Source: Acetofilamentum sp.
GTDB lineage: Bacteria; Bacteroidota; Bacteroidia; Bacteroidales; JAFGXI01
Assembly (NCBI GenBank): GCA_020720565.1
Contig: DYOK01000151.1
Location: 1 to 6,695, forward strand
Direction of reading: 5' to 3'
DNA: 6,695 bases
Below the pieces are notes generated by a model. The model saw nothing but the letters and a program-made list of their open reading frames with translations. It was not told the DNA's origin and searched no databases. A program made the position numbers and the translations under genes. Below are positions 1 through 5,235 of this stretch, in pieces (position 1 is the stretch's first letter; every line of letters starts with the position of its first letter).

Positions 1-133
1 TAATTAATGAAATAAGCAAGGCAATCATCACTAAAAATTTTGAGTTGTTTCATCTATCAGCTTGGTTTGTAAGCTAGGAACTTAATGTTCAAATACGCTC
101 ACATCGCCTAAAATCTTGTTAAAAATGATTAAT

Positions 134-157
134 TTAAGCTAGAAAGGTGACTATTGG
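134..157 (+). repeat. Partial copy of the A/B repeat core
   Basis: TTAAGCTAGAAAG here matches the core of copy A at 239-251 exactly for 13 bases, and 19 of 24 positions agree to base 157. A shorter echo (TAAGCTAGGAA) lies at 70-80. The rest of the repeat, including the AGGTC hairpin, is missing. It may be a decayed third copy. The short match in AT-rich DNA makes this less certain than the A/B pair. Confidence 0.4.
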
Positions 158-222
158 TCGATTATTCTGTCGATTGCCAAAGATTATATTTTAACTTTGA
201 TGAATTAAGTATTATGTATAAT

Positions 223-299
223 TTAATGTCGTATTTTATTAAGCTAGAAAGCTGATATATGGCTAGTTACAAAAACAACAAATAGGTCGAAGACCTTAA
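223..299 (+). repeat. Dispersed repeat, copy A (direct pair with 1099-1175)
   Basis: This 77-base block aligns without gaps to 1099-1175, and by hand count 62 of 77 positions agree. Best conserved are the first ten bases (TTAATGTCGT), GCTAGAA, CTAGTTACA, and the hairpin end with ACCTTAA. The left side may extend to about 211, where ATTATGTATA resembles ATTACGTATG at 1081. Copy A stops 11 bases before the start codon of the 243-residue gene, so it forms most of that gene's upstream region. It encodes nothing recognisable and has no transposase or terminal inverted repeats. Function is unknown. Confidence 0.8.
284..296. repeat. AGGTC-GAA-GACCT hairpin, copy 1
   Basis: A perfect 5-bp stem (AGGTC/GACCT) closes a 3-base loop (GAA on plus, TTC on minus). 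The same 13-mer occurs at 5218-5230, where it is part of a terminator, and in altered form at 1160-1172. Here it ends 14 bases before the start codon at 311. It could shape the 5' leader of that gene, or be a relic terminator on the minus strand, where ATTTGTTGTTTTT follows. The sequence alone does not decide between these. Confidence 0.6.
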
Positions 300-310
300 T
301 CGTTCGAGAC

Positions 311-1042
311 ATGAATAGGCTTTTAGCCATAATGATTGCATTTTTAATCTGTGGTATTGAGTCATTTTCTCAAAACTCAGATGCACTGATTATTGGAAAA
401 GTTATCGATGCCGAAACCTTAGAGTCTATTCCAAACGCACACATTTTTAATCTAAGAAGTAATCAAGGGCTTATCAGTAATCAAGACGGTACCTTTCTTA
501 TAATGGTACAGAACAGCGACTACATCAAAATTACCCACATAGCCTATTACGAAGCATATCATCAAATTAAAAACCAAACCAAAGATACTTTGTACATTAA
601 AATATATCGCAAAACGTATCAACTCGAAAGTGTTACGGTGTATCCATGGAGCAAAGAAGAATTTAAGTTTAAGTTTGTTCATACCGATTTCAAACAAGAC
701 TCAATTGATAAGTTTCTAAAGAAAATAACTGTACCTAAAGAAGAGTTGGTTCAATTGGCCAAAAGCACAGCCATTATCAGTATTCCAATCTCATACAAAA
801 CCAGCAAAGAACGGCAAATTATTATTCTTAACGATATAAAAAACTGGGTCGAAAAAGAAACCGAATATCGAGAATTAATCACCAAAATAACGGGTTATCA
901 AGCAGAAGAGCTCAATGCTTTTATCATGTTTTGTAATTTTAGCAAACGATACATTATGAATGCAAGAGCTTATTATTTAGGGCTGGCCATCGAAAAAAAA
1001 TATTTCGAATTTGAACAGAAAAAAGTGAATCAAAAGAAATAA
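311..1042 (+). CDS. Secreted carboxypeptidase-regulatory-like domain protein, function unknown
   Basis: This 243-residue protein has an N-terminal export signal: short basic start (MNR), hydrophobic core at residues 4-15, and likely cleavage near ESFS|QN (20-21). FLIC-G resembles a lipobox but has Ile before Cys, so signal peptidase I processing is more likely. Residues 26-110 fit a carboxypeptidase-regulatory-like beta-sandwich: IGKVIDAETLESIPNAHIF, the NQDGTF turn (57-62), ITHIAYY in place of the usual S.iGY, and LESVTV closing the domain. TonB-dependent receptors and many stand-alone Bacteroidota proteins share this fold. Residues 111-243 are charged and mostly helical, with GYQAEELNAFIMFCNFS at 195-211; I recall similar C-termini in such stand-alone proteins. 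No catalytic site, beta-barrel or TonB plug is visible. The protein probably works in the periplasm or envelope; substrate and partners are unknown. No Shine-Dalgarno is seen. The start at 311 gives a complete signal peptide, although Met8 could also begin one. The gene stands alone between direct repeats A and B. Confidence 0.85.
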   Translation: MNRLLAIMIAFLICGIESFSQNSDALIIGKVIDAETLESIPNAHIFNLRSNQGLISNQDGTFLIMVQNSDYIKITHIAYYEAYHQIKNQTKDTLYIKIYRKTYQLESVTVYPWSKEEFKFKFVHTDFKQDSIDKFLKKITVPKEELVQLAKSTAIISIPISYKTSKERQIIILNDIKNWVEKETEYRELITKITGYQAEELNAFIMFCNFSKRYIMNARAYYLGLAIEKKYFEFEQKKVNQKK

Positions 1043-1098
1043 GATGTTCTACCAAACAATAGGTTTAGAGGCATTTGTTCATTACGTATGATGCATAA

Positions 1099-1175
1099 TT
1101 AATGTCGTATTTTTTATAGCTAGAATACGGACAGATTGCTAGTTACAGACACATTAAATAGACCGAAGACCTTAA
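1099..1175 (+). repeat. Dispersed repeat, copy B (direct pair with 223-299)
   Basis: This copy is gap-free against copy A and 62/77 identical, in the same orientation 876 bases downstream. It begins 56 bases after the stop of the 243-residue gene. With copy A it forms direct repeats around that single gene, an arrangement through which homologous recombination could delete or duplicate it. Its hairpin end carries two changes (AGACC instead of AGGTC). These break the stem in a plus-strand RNA but leave G-U pairs in a minus-strand RNA. Confidence 0.8.
1160..1172 (-). repeat. AGGTC hairpin, copy 2 (altered)
   Basis: Plus strand reads AGACC-GAA-GACCT. As plus-strand RNA, two of five pairs are lost (A-C and C-A). 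As minus-strand RNA it is AGGUC-UUC-GGUCU, where those two become G-U and U-G wobbles, so a five-pair stem survives. This hints that the minus strand is the relevant one, as at 5218-5230. Two substitutions are too few to prove it. Confidence 0.45.
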
Positions 1176-1233
1176 AGTTTTATTAAATTTTGAAAGTATG
1201 CGTTATGTTTGGAATTATTTTGAAATTTTATTT

Positions 1234-1241
1234 TAATTTTG
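1234..1241 (+). promoter_or_regulatory. Possible -7 box upstream of ppdK
   Basis: TAATTTTG fits the Bacteroidota -7 consensus TAnnTTTG. The nearest upstream TTTG (1208-1211) leaves a 22-base spacer, longer than the usual 19-21. Transcription from here would give ppdK a leader of about 200 bases. Such motifs arise by chance in AT-rich DNA and nothing closer to ppdK fits better, so this is only a candidate. Confidence 0.25.
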
Positions 1242-1450
1242 AAAGATTGAATAAAACGCTTTACTAACCCATAACTTTCGTTCCCCAAATTGGTTCACTC
1301 GACCGACACACGAAAATTTATAACTTGTAATAAGTCTTATTTATATTCATTTTTTCGAAACAATAATTCGCAAAGTTACACAACAAATTGACATATCGAT
1401 AGATACTGAATTTCAAAACAAATATTAGAGATACAAATAATTTTATAAAT

Positions 1451-4150
1451 ATGAAACGAGTTTATACGTTTGGAGACAAAAAGGCTGAAGGTAAAGCCAA
1501 TATGAAGAACCTATTGGGCGGCAAAGGAGCCAACTTAGCCGAGATGAATTTAATAGGTGTTCCCGTTCCTCCGGGATTTACAATCACCACCGAAGTTTGT
1601 ACCGAATACAATCAATTAGGTCAGGACAAAACAGTGGCCTTAATAAAGGAAGAAATTGAAGCGGCTATTAAACAAGTTGAATCCATAATGAATGCCAAGT
1701 TTGGAGATTCTAGCAATCCGCTCTTACTTTCTGTCCGCTCAGGGGCACGCGTATCGATGCCTGGAATGATGGACACCGTATTAAATTTGGGTCTTAACGA
1801 CGTGGCCGTTGAAGGTATTGCTAAAAAATCGGGCAACGAGCGATTTGCATGGGATAGCTACCGACGTTTTGTACAAATGTATGGCGATGTGGTATTAGGA
1901 ATGAAACCCGAAAGCAAAGAAGACATCGACCCTTTCGAAGAAATAATGGAGCATCAAAAATCGCTTCGTGGTATTTCGCTCGATACCGAATTTACGGTCG
2001 ACGATTTAAAACAATTGGTAACTAAATTTAAAGCCGCTGTTAAAAAACAAACCGGTAAAGATTTTCCAGATAGCCCTTGGGAGCAACTTTGGGGTGCTGT
2101 AATGGCCGTTTTCGATAGCTGGATGACCCATCGTGCTGTCTACTACCGTCGAATGAATAAAATTCCAGAAGAATGGGGAACCGCTGTTAACGTACAAGCT
2201 ATGGTATTTGGCAACATGGGTTCTAACTCTGGTACTGGCGTTGCATTTACCCGCGATGCAGGAACCGGCGAAGACTTATTCAATGGCGAATATCTAATTG
2301 ATGCCCAAGGCGAAGATGTGGTTGCTGGAGTTAGAACACCACAACAAATTACACTCGAAGGTTCAAAACGTTGGGCTACATTAGCAGGAGTTTCCGAAGC
2401 GGACAGAGCTAAAAACTTCCCTTCGTTAGAGGAGTTAATGCCAAGCATCTACAAAGAACTCGACGAGATACAAACCAAACTCGAAGCGCACTATCACGAT
2501 ATGCAAGACATCGAATTTACCATTCAAGATGGCAAATTGTGGATGTTACAAACCCGTAATGGAAAACGTACAGGTGCCGCAATGATTCGTATTGCTATGG
2601 AAATGTTCCGTAGTGGCGAAATTGACGACAAAGCCGCTATTATGCGCGTAGAGCCCAATAAACTCGACGAATTATTACACCCAGTATTCCAAAAAGAAGC
2701 TATGGCTTCTGCCAAAGTTTTAACAAAAGGTTTGCCCGCTTCGCCAGGTGCCGCTACAGGCCAATTGGTGTTTTTTGCCGACGAAGCCAATAAATTCCCT
2801 AATGCCATTTTAGCTCGTACCGAAACTTCGCCCGAAGATTTGGAAGGAATGAACATTGCCAACGGAATTCTAACCGCACGTGGAGGAATGACATCGCACG
2901 CTGCCGTTGTAGCCAGAGGCATGGGCAAATGCTGTGTTTCGGGTGCTGGCGAAGTTAAAATAGACTACAAAACCAGAACCATGAACATCAATGGTGCTAT
3001 CTTTAAAGAAGGCGATTGGATTTCGTTAAATGGCTCTACTGGTGAAGTATATAAAGACAAACTTCCAACAATCGACGCCGAATTAAGTGGCGATTTTGGC
3101 GAATTAATGGTATTGGCCGACAAATATGCCCGCATGAAAGTTAGAACCAATGCCGACACCCCACACGACAGCAAAGTAGCTCGCGAATTTGGTGCAAAAG
3201 GAATTGGACTTTGTCGCACAGAGCATATGTTTTTCGAAGGCGAAAAAATTGTAGCCATGCGCGAAATGATTCTTGCCGAAAACGAAAATGGACGTCGAAA
3301 AGCATTAGCCAAATTACTACCTATGCAACGCACCGACTTCGAAGGCATTTTCGAAGCCATGTGTGATTTGCCTGTAACCGTTCGTTTGCTTGACCCACCT
3401 TTGCACGAATTTGTACCTCACGATACCAAAGGACAACAAGAAATGGCTGATGTAATGGGCGTTTCGGCAGAAGTAATTAAGCAAAAAGTGGAAAGTCTAT
3501 CCGAAGTTAACCCTATGTTAGGTCACCGTGGTTGCCGCTTAGGAAATACTTATCCCGAGATTACCGAAATGCAAACCCGAGCCATTATCGAAGCGGCTTT
3601 GAACTTGAAAAAGAAAAACATTACCGCCGTTCCAGAGATTATGATTCCGTTGACAGGTACACTTAGCGAAATGAAGTTGCAAGAAAGTATCGTTCGTAAA
3701 ACCATTGCTCAAATTTTTGAAGAAAGAAAAGACAGCATTGCCCATTTAGTTGGTACAATGATAGAAGTGCCTAGAGCAGCTCTTACAGCTAACGAAATAG
3801 CCGAGTCTGCCGAATTCTTCTCTTTTGGAACCAACGATTTAACGCAAATGACTTTTGGTTACTCTCGCGATGATGCAGGAAAATTCTTACCTATTTACAT
3901 CGAAAAAGGGCTTCTTAAGCACGATCCATTCGAAGTATTAGACCAAGATGGTGTAGGACAATTAGTCAAAATGGCTGTCGAAAAAGGCCGTCAGACCCGT
4001 CCAAACATTAAATTAGGTATTTGTGGCGAGCATGGTGGTGAGCCTAGCTCAGTCGAATTCTGTCACCGAACTGGATTAGATTATGTATCTTGTTCTCCTT
4101 TTAGAGTTCCAATTGCTCGATTAGCAGCTGCACAAGCTAATATTCGATAA
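1451..4150 (+). CDS. ppdK: Pyruvate, phosphate dikinase
   Basis: PPDK (EC 2.7.9.1) reversibly converts pyruvate, ATP and phosphate to PEP, AMP and PPi in the cytoplasm, linking glycolysis to gluconeogenesis and PPi-dependent energy use. At 899 residues it is full length for the family (roughly 870-910). The N-terminal ATP-grasp half has LLGGKGANLAEM (21-32), GVPVPPGFTIT (36-46), SVRSGAR (94-100) and MPGMMDTVLNLGLND (103-117). The swivelling phosphohistidine domain has LTARGGMTSHAAVVARGMG (474-492), with His483 as phosphocarrier and Thr481 at the position phosphorylated in regulated plant enzymes. The C-terminal PEP/pyruvate TIM barrel has GIGLCRTEHMFF (584-595), PEIMIPL (728-734), FFSFGTNDLTQM (789-800) and GICGEHGGEP (856-865), with Cys858 as the catalytic acid/base. 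No key residue is missing. GGKGANLAEM, RSGAR and the two half-site motifs separate it from PEP synthase and enzyme I. The start lies in a perfect family N-terminus; no Shine-Dalgarno is visible, only A/T-rich leader. It appears monocistronic, with its own terminator at 4168-4200. No PPDK regulatory protein gene is present in the window. Confidence 0.98.
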   Translation: MKRVYTFGDKKAEGKANMKNLLGGKGANLAEMNLIGVPVPPGFTITTEVCTEYNQLGQDKTVALIKEEIEAAIKQVESIMNAKFGDSSNPLLLSVRSGARVSMPGMMDTVLNLGLNDVAVEGIAKKSGNERFAWDSYRRFVQMYGDVVLGMKPESKEDIDPFEEIMEHQKSLRGISLDTEFTVDDLKQLVTKFKAAVKKQTGKDFPDSPWEQLWGAVMAVFDSWMTHRAVYYRRMNKIPEEWGTAVNVQAMVFGNMGSNSGTGVAFTRDAGTGEDLFNGEYLIDAQGEDVVAGVRTPQQITLEGSKRWATLAGVSEADRAKNFPSLEELMPSIYKELDEIQTKLEAHYHDMQDIEFTIQDGKLWMLQTRNGKRTGAAMIRIAMEMFRSGEIDDKAAIMRVEPNKLDELLHPVFQKEAMASAKVLTKGLPASPGAATGQLVFFADEANKFPNAILARTETSPEDLEGMNIANGILTARGGMTSHAAVVARGMGKCCVSGAGEVKIDYKTRTMNINGAIFKEGDWISLNGSTGEVYKDKLPTIDAELSGDFGELMVLADKYARMKVRTNADTPHDSKVAREFGAKGIGLCRTEHMFFEGEKIVAMREMILAENENGRRKALAKLLPMQRTDFEGIFEAMCDLPVTVRLLDPPLHEFVPHDTKGQQEMADVMGVSAEVIKQKVESLSEVNPMLGHRGCRLGNTYPEITEMQTRAIIEAALNLKKKNITAVPEIMIPLTGTLSEMKLQESIVRKTIAQIFEERKDSIAHLVGTMIEVPRAALTANEIAESAEFFSFGTNDLTQMTFGYSRDDAGKFLPIYIEKGLLKHDPFEVLDQDGVGQLVKMAVEKGRQTRPNIKLGICGEHGGEPSSVEFCHRTGLDYVSCSPFRVPIARLAAAQANIR

Positions 4151-4167
4151 TTATATTGATATATTTT

Positions 4168-4200
4168 AGCCCGGTTCAAACTTGAATCGGGCTTTTTTTT
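4168..4200 (+). terminator. Rho-independent terminator of ppdK
   Basis: AGCCCGGTTCAA (4168-4179) pairs with TTGAATCGGGCT (4182-4193), with one G-U pair; in practice this is an 11-bp stem with a 4-base loop. A run of eight T (4193-4200) follows directly. It starts 18 bases after the ppdK stop codon. In the minus direction only short T-poor sequence follows, so it probably acts in one direction and would not stop transcripts reading out of parE. Confidence 0.93.
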
Positions 4201-4322
4201 CGTTTTATTTTTTTAAAATGAGTACAATTGTTCTCTTCACAATATCAATTTTTGTATTTTATATACAGTAATTTGGAATCGGCGGACAAAGGCAAATGTG
4301 GGATTTTTACCATTTCAAACTA

Positions 4323-4397
4323 TGCAGAACACAATACTTTCTATCACCAAACTGACTGTGGAGCACGCCCCCGAACTATTGCAACTGTGCTGTTAGT
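4323..4397 (+). pseudogene. Possible 5' fragment of a GNAT acetyltransferase gene
   Basis: From the ATG at 4323 the frame reads ITKLTVEHAPELLQLCC after seven residues and stops at TAG (4395-4397). This resembles the first strand and helix of GNAT N-acetyltransferases (I..L...DA..L..L...TF), and TAG could derive from a CAG codon. Beyond the stop, only about nine more codons are open before the next stop, and the rest of the fold is absent. The stretch is richer in G and C than its surroundings and ends where the parDE module begins, as if a gene had been cut there. No continuation was found on the far side of parDE. The similarity is short and judged by eye, so this may be chance. Confidence 0.22.
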
Positions 4398-4415
4398 CTT
4401 TAGCTTTTTTATGTT

Positions 4416-4715
4416 TTAATAATTAATTCTGTTTTTTATATCCATTTTCTCGTGCAAAATTCTCACAACTTCAATTACAGCATTCTCATCTTTTTTACAA
4501 AATACTAAATGTGATTTCACTTTTGAATATCGATAATCTGTTCTTACATATCCGAAATCTTTCATAGTTTCAAAGTTTTCAGCTACATATTCTATTTCAT
4601 CCATAATCAAATTATAATATCGGTCTGCTTGCTCAAGAGACCAATTTTCAGCCGTGTAACTCCATATATTGTTCAAATCTTCAAGTGCTTTTTCGCTAAT
4701 GATATATTCCACCAT
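4416..4715 (-). CDS. parE: ParE-family toxin of a type II toxin-antitoxin system
   Basis: This 99-residue protein is typical in length and layout for the ParE/RelE superfamily. Helix 1-2 has LNNIWSYTAENWSLEQADRY (14-33), matching the ParE signature L..IW.Y....W...QA..Y. The C-terminal strands carry YRYSKVKSHLVFCKKD (61-76) and VIEVVRILHEKMD (80-92), matching the family's Y...K...Y/L.vfy....  iVRILH.rMD pattern. It is therefore ParE-like rather than RelE-like; ParE toxins are known to poison DNA gyrase, but the target here is inferred. The ATG overlaps the parD stop codon by one base (TAATG), which implies translational coupling and antitoxin made first. No frameshift or truncation is seen, so the toxin is probably functional. 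No clear terminator follows on the minus strand before ppdK's end. Confidence 0.92.
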   Translation of the reverse strand: MVEYIISEKALEDLNNIWSYTAENWSLEQADRYYNLIMDEIEYVAENFETMKDFGYVRTDYRYSKVKSHLVFCKKDENAVIEVVRILHEKMDIKNRINY

Positions 4716-4960
4716 TACTTTGTGAATTTTTTATGTAACTGTTTTAAGTTTTCAGTTCTGTCGAAATTGCGAATCTTTTTGCTCTTTTCTCCGAGTTCTA
4801 ATTCTGTAATTAGAGATTTAGTTAGAATTTCTTCTTGTTCGAAATGCCTCAAAGCCGTTCTTACAACTTCGCTTACAGAATTATATTTTCCTGTTGCAAT
4901 TTGTCCGTTAATAAAATTCTCGTAATATTCCCCTATTAATATAGATGTATTTCGTGCCAT
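4715..4960 (-). CDS. parD: ParD-family antitoxin (CC2985-type, ribbon-helix-helix)
   Basis: This 81-residue protein starts MARNTSILIGEYYENFI, close to the ParD consensus M.RNTS..LG.....FI...V..G.Y.S.SEVVR..LR. Residues 4-9 form the DNA-contacting strand. Helices at about 11-23 and 28-42 (NSVSEVVRTALRHFEQEE) complete the ribbon-helix-helix, and residues 43-81 form the charged tail that in this family wraps the toxin. It should neutralise the downstream ParE and, as a dimer, repress its own promoter. A good Bacteroidota promoter and a palindrome lie just upstream (4977-5006), which fits autoregulation, with the toxin complex as likely co-repressor. It shares the TAATG junction with parE. The start is fixed by the family N-terminus; there is no Shine-Dalgarno and the leader would be about 12 bases. 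Confidence 0.93.
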   Translation of the reverse strand: MARNTSILIGEYYENFINGQIATGKYNSVSEVVRTALRHFEQEEILTKSLITELELGEKSKKIRNFDRTENLKQLHKKFTK

Positions 4961-4976
4961 AATTTGTTTATTTTCA

Positions 4977-5006
4977 CAAATATACCAATTTATGGTATTT
5001 CTGCAA
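4977..5006 (-). promoter_or_regulatory. Promoter of parDE
   Basis: On the minus strand TTG (5006-5004), a 19-base spacer and TATATTTG (4984-4977) match the Bacteroidota primary sigma consensus (TTTG or TTG, 19-21 bases, TAnnTTTG) at every fixed position of the -7 box. Transcription would start near 4972, about 12 bases before the parD ATG. Confidence 0.8.
4982..4998. promoter_or_regulatory. Palindromic operator in the parDE promoter
   Basis: ATACCA (4982-4987) and TGGTAT (4993-4998) are perfect inverted arms around ATTTA. The palindrome overlaps the upstream edge of the -7 box and fills part of the spacer, so a bound protein would block RNA polymerase. Ribbon-helix-helix antitoxins such as ParD bind short palindromes of this kind. 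That ParD binds here is an inference from position and symmetry. Confidence 0.65.
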
Positions 5007-5041
5007 TTATTTTTTGATTATTTGAAGATGTTTTTTGATAT

Positions 5042-5056
5042 AATACCAATTGTATT
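5042..5056. promoter_or_regulatory. Second operator-like palindrome upstream of parDE
   Basis: AATAC and GTATT form inverted arms around CAATT. The stretch ATACCAATT (5043-5051) repeats exactly the first nine bases of the parDE operator, 61 bases away. It may be an upstream ParD site that aids cooperative binding. There is no -7 box beside it. The AT-rich composition raises the odds of coincidence. Confidence 0.35.
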
Positions 5057-5131
5057 TTCAAATGATTGATAAATAAAATGAAGTATTTTTTTTTAATAGC
5101 AAAAGGTACAAGAATAAGATTCTATGGTAAA

Positions 5132-5182
5132 AAAGGGAAATAGAAGCGTTTTATATCGATTGTTTGAATATATTTTTGCTAT
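5132..5182 (+). repeat. 51-base inverted repeat, left copy
   Basis: This segment matches the minus strand of 6695-6645 at 42 of 51 positions without gaps, including exact runs AAAGGGAAATAGA and CGTTTTATATCG. It may continue weakly to about 5196. One frame gives a 23-residue peptide (ATG 5124, stop 5193-5195) resembling the start of the reading frame at 6694-6509. A second frame is also alike in both copies, and differences do not favour third codon positions. It could thus be a truncated gene remnant or a non-coding repeat. Confidence 0.7.
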
Positions 5183-5204
5183 GGAATTGCCTTGATGTAA
5201 GTAG

Positions 5205-5235
5205 AAAAAAAATAAGTAGGTCGAAGACCTTACTT
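5205..5235 (-). terminator. Terminator of the MORN-repeat gene, overlapping its stop codon
   Basis: On the minus strand AAGT-A-AGGTC (5235-5226), loop TTC, and GACCT-ACTT (5222-5214) form a 9-bp stem with one bulged A, followed by A and eight T (5212-5205). The gene's TAA stop (5232-5230) lies inside the 5' arm. The inner 13-mer is the same hairpin seen at 284-296 and, altered, at 1160-1172. Confidence 0.85.

Larger units (their letters stand above)
1043..1450. other. AT-rich intergenic region upstream of ppdK
   Basis: These 408 bases hold no credible gene. They contain repeat copy B (1099-1175) and two similar AT-rich stretches, TTTTATTAAATTTTGAAAG (from about 1178) and TTTTATTTTAATTTTGAAAG (from about 1226). 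The second includes TAATTTTG (1234-1241), which fits the Bacteroidota -7 consensus TAnnTTTG. On the minus strand TAACTTTG (1378-1371) also fits that consensus, but no TTG lies at the right distance and no gene follows. No clear terminator for the 243-residue gene and no riboswitch-like fold was recognised. Confidence 0.6.

Noticed and set aside
3..77. Open stretch of 24 codons ending in TAG, a possible 3' end of an upstream gene.
   Set aside because: Stretches of this length are expected by chance in AT-rich DNA, and the peptide resembles no family I know. The edge hides any start.
223..1175. Repeats A and B as integron attC sites around a gene cassette.
   Set aside because: No RYYYAAC/GTTRRRY core sites pair up in either copy, and no integrase gene is in the window.
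1371..1378. Minus-strand TAACTTTG, a possible promoter divergent from ppdK.
   Set aside because: There is no TTG at 19-21 bases upstream and only a 10-codon frame follows, so no gene would be served.
2143..3745. Several minus-strand frames of 60-134 codons inside ppdK.
   Set aside because: ppdK is certain on the plus strand; the antisense frames follow from its codon bias and show no protein-like motifs.
4351..4395. AGCAC ... GTGCT inverted repeat in the possible GNAT fragment, considered as a parDE terminator or an attachment site.
   Set aside because: The arms are only 5 bp with a loop of about 20 bases and no T-tract follows on the minus strand.
4228..4419. Plus-strand frame of 63 codons opposite the end of parE.
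   Set aside because: It begins with TTG, has no family resemblance or promoter, and overlaps the better (still weak) GNAT-like frame.
4629..4925. Plus-strand frame of 98 codons opposite parDE.
   Set aside because: It is antisense to two well-supported genes and resembles nothing known.
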